From contig DRLX01000227.1 of NCBI GenBank assembly GCA_011322715.1, positions 1-5,428 of the forward strand: a stretch of DNA of 5,428 bases. The letters run 5' to 3'. Positions 1 through 5,250 of the stretch are shown one piece after another. Every line of letters starts with the position of its first letter. Positions within the stretch are counted from its first letter, which is position 1. The translations under genes were made by a program, and so were the position numbers. This stretch comes from Desulfobulbaceae bacterium. GTDB lineage: Bacteria > Desulfobacterota > Desulfobulbia > Desulfobulbales > Desulfobulbaceae. Under the pieces are notes generated by a model, which saw only the letters and a list, made by a program, of their open reading frames with translations, ran no database searches and was not told where the DNA came from.

Positions 1-13
1 GCTCTTCCGATCT
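1..13. other. Untrimmed Illumina adapter remnant at contig edge
   Basis: The window opens with GCTCTTCCGATCT, identical to the last 13 bases of the Illumina TruSeq read adapters. An exact match placed exactly at the end of the sequence is best explained as leftover adapter. These bases are in frame with the helicase and would add a false tail of about four residues (ADRKS-like) to its translation, so they should be trimmed before annotation. Confidence 0.93.
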
Positions 14-1980
14 GCATGTTCCAGGGCATGGATACTGCCCATAAAATGAATGTTTTCCCGTTCAAGTTTCTGCTGGATCGTAGGGGAGATTTCCAGCCAC
101 ATTCCTTTAGTTTCAAAGATTCTCGGAGGAAAATCAAGCGGAATTCGGGCGATCACTTTCTGTCTACCGAGAAGAATTTTCTGGTAGGCGTATATCTGTT
201 CCGTGACCCGTAAACGGCCAAAGGAGACCGTTGCATTACCGCAGGTCGTTGTGGTGTACGTTTCTTGTATTTCCGTATCTTTGTCGACCAGTGACCGGGT
301 GTAATAGGGAGGACTGGCCTCCTTGAGCAGGATTTTACGGGCTGTTTCATCAAGCCGTTGCACCAGCCAGGTCTTTGCCATGTGCAGATAGACGGCCCCT
401 TCATGGCATTCGCGGCAGGCGCGATATCCATCGATTTCACCCAGTAACCTGCGGCCATCGACATTGTAGATGAGAAAGGTGTTGCTAACACCGCGCAGAC
501 TGACATTTCTCTGTGGATATTTTCGGGATGAAAACCAGGTGTTGCCATCGGCCGACTGCAGCAGTTTACCCGAGGTCGTCAGTGTGTGCAGGAGGGGAGA
601 GAAGTCGCGGGATTGTATAAATTCTTCGTCATTAGTGATCGGTATTTCGGCGGCTGCGCAGACCAGGTGCGAAGCGGCGATAGTCGTGTTTTCAGGATCA
701 AGCACCACCGGTTCCACGGAACGGGAAAAAAAGTCATCGGGATGGCGCATAAAGTTTTGATCAAGGGCGTCTTCATGGCCGATCAAAACAACCAGGGATT
801 CCCGCCCGCTCCGGCCGACCCTGCCTCCGCGTTGCCGGGTGGCCATGATGGAGCCGGGATACCCAACAAGCAGACAGATATCAAGGCCGCCGATATCAAT
901 ACCCAATTCTAGGGCTGAGGTGGAAATAACAGCCAGTAATTCACCGCTGACAAGTTTTTGCTCAATCCCGCGCCGGTCCTCGGGAAGAAAACCGGCCCGG
1001 TAGGAGGCTATTTTATCGAGGTTTTTTTTGCTGCGTTTTTGACTCCAGAGGGTAATAAGTTCGGTCAATTTGCGCGACTGGGTATAGACAATCGTGCGCA
1101 ATTTTCTGTGCAGCGCCGCTTCCAGCAGCATGGTTGCCGCAATCGGTGCAGAGTCAAGAGGGTTGAGGAGAATAAAATGTTTTTTGGGCTGTGGAGCGCC
1201 TGATGTAGTTATGACGCTGACCTGTTCCGAAAGAAGTTTTTCTCCAAGTTCACCGGGATTACCTATCGTTGCCGACGAGAGAATAAAAACAGGGTTACTG
1301 CCGTAAACGGAACATATTCTGCGCAGTCTCCGGATCACCCATGCCATGTGTGAGCCGAATACTCCTCGATAGGTATGGATCTCATCAAGAACGATGTGGG
1401 TCAGATTTGCAAAGAGCGTACCCCAGAGATGATGATAGGGAAGCAGGGAGAGATGGAGCATGTCCGGATTGGTCAAAAGAATAGCGGGCAGGTGGTCCCT
1501 GATTTTTTTTCGGTGATAGCTGCTGGTATCGCCGTCATACACGGCGGCGGGGAGCAAAGTGCGATCAGAAAAACAACGAGGCATTAATTCCGCCAACCGA
1601 TTGATACCCTTGAGCTGGTCCTGGGCAAGGGCTTTTAAGGGAAAGAGATACAATGCCCTGGCCGATGGATTGGCGGCTATTTCCTGAAAAACGGGGATGG
1701 TATAAATAAGACTCTTGCCGCTTGCGGTCGGGGTTGCCGTCAGGATGTTTTTTTTGCGCAAGACCTGGTCGATGGCCTGTTGCTGATGGGTGTACAGAGA
1801 GGTGATCCCAAGTCGCTCAAGCGCCTGGACAAGCTCCGGACAGAGCTGCCGTCGGTCAACAGCTGCGGAACGACCGGCAATGGATGGGAATATTCGATGG
1901 TCTATGACCTGTGGGCCGAAACGCTCCGATTCTTTCAGCGCTTCGACATATTGTTCAACCGTTGGTTGTTCTCCACTCAT
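14..1980 (-). CDS. DEAD/DEAH-box helicase, YprA/MrfA (DUF1998) family, 3' end missing
   Basis: An uninterrupted minus-strand frame gives about 656 genuine residues before it runs into the adapter. Superfamily 2 helicase motifs appear in order: Walker A ATPTASGKS (82-90), motif Ia LFPLKALAQDQ (112-122), TNPDMLH (170-176), Walker B LDEIH (198-202), SSAT (235-238), motif V STSALELGIDIGGLD (353-367) and motif VI QRGGRVGRSG (383-392). After the helicase core, HEGAVYLHMAKTWLV (526-540) and nearby segments are typical of YprA/MrfA-type proteins. In Bacillus subtilis, MrfA (about 750 residues) is an ATP-dependent 3'-5' helicase that works with the nuclease MrfB in repair of mitomycin C damage. The C-terminal cysteine-containing DUF1998 part, about 90 residues, would lie beyond the contig edge. 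The start is well bounded: an in-frame TAA lies seven codons upstream (1999-2001) with no other start between. No clear Shine-Dalgarno sequence precedes it. Family assignment is firm; a mitomycin-repair role here is inferred, and no mrfB is in view. Confidence 0.93.
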
Positions 1981-2039
1981 CTGTTGGCTGCGGTTATTTT
2001 AGTCTTTAATAAATGAAACATATCCTTTATTGTATCCTA

Positions 2040-2072
2040 TTACGTAACTTTTCATTGGATAACTAACGTAAC
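2040..2072. promoter_or_regulatory. Possible operator: repeated ACGTAAC with palindromic core
   Basis: ACGTAAC occurs at 2042-2048 and again at 2066-2072, 24 bases apart. The first copy sits in the perfect 8-base palindrome TTACGTAA (2040-2047), the second in the near-palindrome TAACGTAA (2064-2071). A pair of similar sites in a divergent promoter region could bind a dimeric regulator. I cannot match it to a known regulator, and the sites are short enough to be chance. Confidence 0.3.
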
Positions 2073-2181
2073 CCGGCCTGGTCGTGGAAGGATTCGGTAT
2101 TCTGTAAGCAGTTATCTTTGCACAGCAAGATCGAAACTCTGAAACGATCAGGGCGACCGACGCTTTTTGATTTTTTTATTT

Positions 2182-2186
2182 GGGAG
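2182..2186 (+). promoter_or_regulatory. Ribosome binding site setting the tyrA start
   Basis: GGGAG ends 8 bases before the GTG at 2195, an ideal spacing. The alternative in-frame TTG at 2180 lies upstream of this site and has only T-rich sequence before it. An in-frame TGA at 2168-2170 closes the frame further upstream. GTG 2195 is therefore the preferred start. Confidence 0.7.
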
Positions 2187-2194
2187 TACATGCA

Positions 2195-3883
2195 GTGCCT
2201 GCACTAACCGTGGCCACAATAGGACCGAAAAAATCCCATGCCTGGATGGCGGCCAGTCGCTATGCACCGGGTGCGGAGATAGAACTCTATCCACATACCA
2301 GAGCACTTGTCGATGCCTTTGTTGCAGGAACGGCAAACGTGATTGTTGTCCCGATATATAACACCCGTGAAGGGGAGAATAAACCGTATTTCCGTCTTTT
2401 TGAGAAGATAAAATCAGGCTGTTGGATAGATAATATCGTCCTGCCGGTCCATATTTCACTCGGTGCGCTCCAGGCCGGAGAAAGTGTGAAAGATCTGCAC
2501 ACCCTGATCGGTAATCAGAGAGTTTTCAAGCAATGTGAAGAGTACATTGTCAATTATTTTCCGGAAGTAACCCTGATGGGGGTCAATAATGTTGAAGAGG
2601 CTGTTGGCAATATTGAGGCAAAAAATGGCGCCGGTGTCGGTGCACTTGCCGGTGAGCAACTGTTGACGGAACTCGGGCTGCACATACTTGAACGCGATGT
2701 CGCCCCCCACAACCGGACAAGATATGCCGTCCTCGGGCCGGAACTGGCCGTTCCTACCGGCTATGATGCCACCGTTTTGATAACCGAGCCCCTTGACGAC
2801 CGGGTCGGCATGCTGGTCGATATTCTGGGAGAGTTTACCCGCCGTGGAATAAATATCCTGGATATGCGTTCTGAAAATGACATCAAAACACAGAAGTTAC
2901 AGGTCTACATCGAGGTGGAAGGCCACATTCAGGATGATGTCATTACCAAGGCGGTTCGTTGCATCGAAGACCGGGTCATCCAGCAACCGGGTTGCCTGCG
3001 CCTGCTCGGCAGTTTCCCAAGGGTCGACATGCGGACCAAGTTCATCAAATCCTTTGGTTTTATCGGCACCGGCGCCATGAGCGGCTGGTTTGCCGACAGG
3101 TTGGAAAATGAAGGGTATCGTGTCCTTTTGACCGGCCGGTCAACTGAGTTGCGGCCTGACGAAATGATCAAGCAGGTCGATGTTCTGGTTATCTGTGTGC
3201 CGATTTCTGCGACGGTTAACACGATTGAGCAGTACGCGCCTCTGCTTGCCGACGGCCAGGCCCTGGTCCTGTTGGCGGGAGAGGCCGAAACCACTGTCGA
3301 AAGTGCCCTTGCCGTTACCTCGTCCGGTGTTGAGGTGATGCTGGTTCATAATCTCTGGGGGCCGCAGGCCGCAGTGATGAAGGACAAAAACGCCATTGTG
3401 GTGCGGACACCACGCAGTGGCCGTTTTTGTGCGGAATTTGAGGCATTTTTGTATAAACACGGCGCTGATATTTATCATGATTCGCCGGAAAAGCATGATT
3501 TGCTCATGGGCATCGGCCAGAAACTGCCGACAATAATTTCCGTTGCTCTGGCCATGACCCTTGATATGAACGGTATAACGGCCGAGGATATTGCCGGTCA
3601 CTGCACCCTGACCTCACTCTATCCCATTCTTGCCATGGCCAGGGTCCATGCGCAGAATGCCCGGACCTATGCCGAAATTATGGCAACTTCCGGTGAAAGT
3701 AGAAAAATCGTTCATGATTTTTCGGAAAATTTATTAAAGGTGATCGGCAAGGCTGATGCCGCAGAGATCAAGAACCTCGCTCAGCTGATCGATTGCAACG
3801 TCGAACACCTGACTGATGAGTTTATTCAGGCCAGGATGGAACAGGCCAAGGCGGTCGATGAGGTCCTCGGCAGGATGATCTGA
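2195..3883 (+). CDS. tyrA: Prephenate dehydratase-like / ACT / prephenate dehydrogenase fusion
   Basis: The GTG start gives 562 residues; TTG 2180 would add five. Residues 1-185 resemble prephenate dehydratase (PheA), about 193-260 an ACT domain, and 286-562 the TyrA dehydrogenase, which oxidatively decarboxylates prephenate to 4-hydroxyphenylpyruvate for tyrosine synthesis in the cytoplasm. TyrA features are present: nucleotide-binding GFIGTGAMS (288-296), catalytic-type His385 in HNLWGP, and Arg483 in ARVHAQNARTY, which aligns with E. coli TyrA Arg294 for prephenate binding. The strand-2 end reads LLTGR with no acidic residue, hinting at NADP use (inference). The dehydratase half is altered: the usual GPxGTFS is GPKKSHA (10-16), PIENS is PIYNT (53-57), and TRF is TRY (175-177). 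The ACT domain has GMLV (205-208) for GALV and DMRSEN where ESRP is expected. No chorismate mutase domain is present and the linker is too short to hold one. Dehydrogenase activity is likely; dehydratase activity is doubtful. Confidence 0.9.
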   Translation: MPALTVATIGPKKSHAWMAASRYAPGAEIELYPHTRALVDAFVAGTANVIVVPIYNTREGENKPYFRLFEKIKSGCWIDNIVLPVHISLGALQAGESVKDLHTLIGNQRVFKQCEEYIVNYFPEVTLMGVNNVEEAVGNIEAKNGAGVGALAGEQLLTELGLHILERDVAPHNRTRYAVLGPELAVPTGYDATVLITEPLDDRVGMLVDILGEFTRRGINILDMRSENDIKTQKLQVYIEVEGHIQDDVITKAVRCIEDRVIQQPGCLRLLGSFPRVDMRTKFIKSFGFIGTGAMSGWFADRLENEGYRVLLTGRSTELRPDEMIKQVDVLVICVPISATVNTIEQYAPLLADGQALVLLAGEAETTVESALAVTSSGVEVMLVHNLWGPQAAVMKDKNAIVVRTPRSGRFCAEFEAFLYKHGADIYHDSPEKHDLLMGIGQKLPTIISVALAMTLDMNGITAEDIAGHCTLTSLYPILAMARVHAQNARTYAEIMATSGESRKIVHDFSENLLKVIGKADAAEIKNLAQLIDCNVEHLTDEFIQARMEQAKAVDEVLGRMI

Positions 3884-3937
3884 CAGGCTTACAGGTTGTT
3901 CAAGATTTTGATTCCGGTGCAATAGAGAAGGGGAGAG

Positions 3938-3992
3938 GTCGGAGTATTGACTGCCGGAGTCTTGACGTCGGGAAGAATCTTGACGTTGGAGG
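3938..3992. repeat. Degenerate tandem repeat (GTCGGAG...TTGAC units)
   Basis: Three units of 15, 14 and 18 bases follow one another at 3938-3952, 3953-3966 and 3967-3984, each starting G(T/C)CGG and ending TTGAC, with a partial fourth GTTGGAGG at 3985-3992. The repeated TTGAC gives three -35-like hexamers (3947, 3962, 3980), of which only the last is correctly spaced from a -10 box. This may be repeated activator or sigma contacts, or simply local duplication. Confidence 0.5.
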
Positions 3993-4008
3993 GAACCGTG
4001 CATACAAT
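3980..4008 (+). promoter_or_regulatory. Sigma-70-like promoter, rightward
   Basis: TTGACG (3980-3985) and TACAAT (4003-4008) each match the consensus hexamer at five of six positions and are exactly 17 bases apart. Initiation would fall near 4015, giving a leader of about 73 bases to the 33-codon ORF at 4088 and about 380 bases to the gene at 4395. The -10 box lies in the centre of an inverted repeat, suggesting repression at this site. Confidence 0.5.
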
Positions 4009-4021
4009 ATGCATCGGTTCC
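3992..4021. repeat. Inverted repeat over the -10 box (operator or hairpin)
   Basis: GGAACCG-TGCATA (3992-4004) and TATGCA-T-CGGTTCC (4008-4021) are complementary over 13 pairs with one extra T at 4014 and a CAA centre. As DNA it places a dyad directly on the TACAAT -10 box, as an operator would. As RNA in a read-through tyrA transcript it would form a stable hairpin, but no run of T follows on either strand, so it is not a classical intrinsic terminator. Confidence 0.65.
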
Positions 4022-4087
4022 TGTTTCTCCTTTCGGCATCCTTGTTGCTGAGCAATGGTGATGATCACAATCATGGATTAATGGAAC

Positions 4088-4189
4088 ATGAAAAAGAAGT
4101 TCAGCTCCAAACAGATTATGTTTGTTATTTTTCTGCTCTGGGTATTGATGTTTTGGTATCAGTCCCGGCATGGAGCGCGTTCTTTGTGA
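4088..4189 (+). CDS. Possible 33-residue single-span membrane peptide
   Basis: The frame begins MKKKFSSK, continues with a hydrophobic run IMFVIFLLWVLMFW (10-23) long enough to approach a single membrane span, and ends with the basic tail YQSRHGARSL. Positive N-terminus plus hydrophobic core is the layout of small membrane proteins, including some type I toxins, and also of a bare signal anchor from a decayed gene. It lies about 73 bases after the predicted start site of the 3980 promoter. Against it, no good Shine-Dalgarno is present (only GGA at 4075-4077 or 4083-4085). It could be the remnant of a longer protein if a frameshift near 4170-4189 joined it to the next small ORF. Confidence 0.3.
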   Translation: MKKKFSSKQIMFVIFLLWVLMFWYQSRHGARSL

Positions 4190-4319
4190 AGTCCGTTTCC
4201 GGTTGCACCGGGCAGTGCAACCCAATGTGCTGTTCCGAAACCGGCAGGCGGCGGCTAACGATCAGACTCTTTGGTCTAATCTGCGTGACGGGACCAGGTT
4301 TTTTCTCAATACTTTTTAA
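4170..4319 (+). CDS. Possible 49-residue ORF overlapping the membrane peptide
   Basis: This frame (start MERVLCEVRF, end RFFLNTF) overlaps the preceding small ORF by 20 bases in a different frame. It is arginine- and asparagine-rich with no recognised motif and no ribosome binding site. It could be a translationally coupled peptide, the shifted second half of a broken gene starting at 4088, or noise. A terminator-like element lies inside it, which counts against it. Confidence 0.15.
   Translation: MERVLCEVRFRLHRAVQPNVLFRNRQAAANDQTLWSNLRDGTRFFLNTF
4201..4222. repeat. Perfect 8-bp inverted repeat (hairpin)
   Basis: GGTTGCAC (4201-4208) and GTGCAACC (4215-4222) are perfect complements around the six-base loop CGGGCA. 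No T run follows, so this is not an intrinsic terminator. It would form a stable hairpin in a transcript starting at the 3980-4008 promoter. Confidence 0.55.
4270..4304 (+). terminator. Weak terminator-like element
   Basis: TGGTC (4272-4276) pairs with GACCA (4292-4296), extendable by two T-G wobbles, and is followed by six T (4299-4304). The loop is long (15 bases) and the stem short, so termination would be inefficient. If used, it would define a transcript of roughly 290 bases from the upstream promoter. Confidence 0.25.
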
Positions 4320-4357
4320 ACTCGGAAACAATGGTGTTTGCGGGTTTTTAACAAATA

Positions 4358-4363
4358 TATAAT
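4358..4363 (+). promoter_or_regulatory. Perfect TATAAT -10 box before the zinc-ribbon gene
   Basis: TATAAT lies 31 bases before the ATG at 4395, so initiation near 4370 would leave a short leader that still includes the ribosome binding site. The -35 region is poor (nothing better than a three-of-six match at usable spacing), so an activator may be needed, or the match may be chance in an AT-rich stretch. Confidence 0.4.
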
Positions 4364-4384
4364 TCCCGGAGATCGGGTTGGAGT

Positions 4385-4388
4385 AGGA
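4385..4388 (+). promoter_or_regulatory. Ribosome binding site for the zinc-ribbon gene
   Basis: AGGA lies 6 bases before the ATG at 4395, with a further GGAG at 4380-4383. The in-frame TTG at 4338, 19 codons upstream, has no such site, so the ATG is the better start. Confidence 0.6.
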
Positions 4389-4394
4389 ATTACC

Positions 4395-5048
4395 ATGCTG
4401 ACAAGAGTTTTAAAATACCTTGAAGAAGATCATGTCTGTCCCCATTGCAAGCAGGAACTGACTTTGTGCAACGCACCGCCGGTCCACGTTGGTGACGGAC
4501 TTGGATGGGGTTCGGAGTATCTGTTTATCTGTCTGAATAATGAGTGTTCGCTTTTTGCCAATGGCTGGAAATATATCGAAGAGCAATACGGTCACGTTGG
4601 CTCCTATCGGTATATGGAGATTCCCGGCAGCAAGGAAACTTATAATATGATGGTGGCGGGTCGGGATGCCTTTACCGGCAGTGTCGTGGACATAGAGGAG
4701 TTGAAAAAACAAAACAAGAGATATCAGGAGGAAAAAAAGGCCGAGGCCAAGCTTCCGACCTGTCTGGAGAATAATGATCTTGAACCGGTACTCTTTCTCC
4801 TGCTTGATGAAGCCGCCAATATTGATGTCAGGAAAAAAGCGGCCGGCATGCTGATTTCGCTCAATGATCTTGAATGTATTGAACCGTTACGCAGTCACTC
4901 ATTCCGGGACACATCGCTTGAGCAGGAGGTCAATATGGCGATATCCGCTATCCTGACCAAGCATTATATGAAAGAATGTCCGTTTTGCGCCGAATTGATA
5001 AAGGCACGGGCCAAGGTCTGTAAACACTGCTCAAAAGACCTTGACTAA
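4395..5048 (+). CDS. Zinc-ribbon protein with helical middle, function unknown
   Basis: The ATG start gives 217 residues. Near the N-terminus CPHC (15-18) is followed by Cys25, Cys46 and Cys51 (CLNNEC), a likely first zinc site. The C-terminus has the classic zinc-ribbon pattern CPFC (195-198) then CKHC (209-212), ending SKDLD. Between them are a charged, probably coiled segment (about 100-120, EELKKQNKRYQEEKKAE) and a leucine- and alanine-rich part (128-190) that reads like one or two HEAT-type helical hairpins. There is no signal peptide or membrane span, so a cytoplasmic protein is expected. The layout suggests protein or nucleic acid binding, but I do not recognise the family and assign no function. 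It ends 57 bases before the tRNA gene, has no terminator of its own, and may read through to the one after the tRNA. Confidence 0.85.
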   Translation: MLTRVLKYLEEDHVCPHCKQELTLCNAPPVHVGDGLGWGSEYLFICLNNECSLFANGWKYIEEQYGHVGSYRYMEIPGSKETYNMMVAGRDAFTGSVVDIEELKKQNKRYQEEKKAEAKLPTCLENNDLEPVLFLLLDEAANIDVRKKAAGMLISLNDLECIEPLRSHSFRDTSLEQEVNMAISAILTKHYMKECPFCAELIKARAKVCKHCSKDLD

Positions 5049-5063
5049 AACCGGACTTTCTTC

Positions 5064-5092
5064 TTGCCAAACGAGCGACATCTGAGTATAAA
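5064..5092 (+). promoter_or_regulatory. tRNA-His promoter
   Basis: TTGCCA (5064-5069) and TATAAA (5087-5092) each match consensus at five of six positions with exactly 17 bases between. Initiation near 5099 would leave only a few bases before the mature tRNA. The stretch after the -10 box, AGCGCTCGC, is GC-rich, as in stable-RNA promoters under stringent (ppGpp) control; that control is inferred. CGAGCG (5072-5077) and CGCTCG (5095-5100) form an inverted repeat around the -10 box. Confidence 0.65.
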
Positions 5093-5105
5093 AGCGCTCG
5101 CACAT

Positions 5106-5183
5106 GGTGAGCGTAGCTCAGTTGGTGGTAGCACCGGGTTGTGGCCTCGGAGGTCGTGGGTTCAAGTCCCATCGCTCACCCCA
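5106..5183 (+). tRNA. tRNA-His (anticodon GTG)
   Basis: A full cloverleaf folds. Acceptor GTGAGCG (5107-5113) pairs with CGCTCAC (5173-5179). The anticodon stem CCGGG/CTCGG has one G-T pair and encloses the loop TTGTGGC with GTG at 5141-5143. The T stem GTGGG/CCCAT encloses TTCAAGT. The extra G at 5106, opposite C at 5180, is the G-1 identity base unique to tRNA-His and is encoded in the DNA. CCA is encoded at 5181-5183. In the D stem (GCTC/TAGC) the innermost 13-22 pair is a C-T mismatch, leaving three pairs. Confidence 0.97.
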
Positions 5184-5191
5184 TAAAATAC

Positions 5192-5234
5192 AAAGGCGTT
5201 TCAGGATATTTTTTATTCTGAAACGCCTTTTTTT
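5192..5234 (+). terminator. Strong intrinsic terminator after tRNA-His
   Basis: AAAGGCGTTTCAG (5192-5204) and CTGAAACGCCTTT (5218-5230) form a perfect 13-pair stem; the inner GATA/TATT can extend it to 17 pairs with a TTTTT loop. Seven T (5228-5234) close the plus-strand terminator. On the minus strand the stem is followed by a TATTTTAT tract, so it may also end the convergent membrane-protein transcript, whose stop codon lies 17 bases away. Confidence 0.93.
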
Positions 5235-5250
5235 ATGAGGTGCCTTTTTT

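Larger units (their letters stand above)
1981..2194. other. Divergent intergenic region between helicase and tyrA fusion
   Basis: This gap separates two genes transcribed away from each other, so both promoters should lie in it. I looked for -35/-10 pairs with 16-18 base spacing on both strands and found none worth calling. The left half is AT-rich and holds the ACGTAAC repeats. The stretch 2164-2181, just before the tyrA start, is almost pure T. Confidence 0.6.
3884..4394. other. 511-base gap with regulatory features and small ORFs
   Basis: No conventional gene fits here. ORFs of 61 and 163 codons on the minus strand and 117 codons on the plus strand lack ribosome binding sites and resemble no family I know; the 163-codon one also overlaps the end of tyrA. 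The region does hold degenerate TTGAC repeats, a promoter with a dyad over its -10 box, two small plus-strand ORFs, a hairpin, a weak terminator-like element and a TATAAT box, each listed separately. No clear intrinsic terminator follows tyrA, so read-through into this gap is possible. Confidence 0.6.

Noticed and set aside
2148..2181. Possible transcription attenuator before tyrA (GCG/CGC stem plus T-rich tract)
   Set aside because: The stem is only three pairs plus a loosely placed ATCA/TGAT, and no leader peptide rich in Phe or Tyr codons precedes it.
3889..4074. 61-codon minus-strand ORF ending 5 bases from the tyrA stop
   Set aside because: Its small P-x-VK-type repeat comes from the TTGAC DNA repeats. 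No ribosome binding site, no recognised motif, and it crosses the promoter and dyad.
3734..4225. 163-codon minus-strand ORF
   Set aside because: Overlaps 150 bases of the tyrA coding end antisense; composition rich in Gln, Arg, Ser and His is typical of a shadow frame.
4009..4362. 117-codon plus-strand ORF with a signal-peptide-like start (MHRFLFLLSASLLL)
   Set aside because: The start lies immediately after the predicted -10 box, upstream of the expected transcript start; no ribosome binding site at usable spacing, and the cysteine-scattered remainder resembles no family.
4948..5172. Minus-strand ORF beginning MGLEPTTSEATTR
   Set aside because: It is antisense to tRNA-His and the end of the zinc-ribbon gene. 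'GLEPTTSEATTR' is a well-known spurious translation of tRNA antisense strands.
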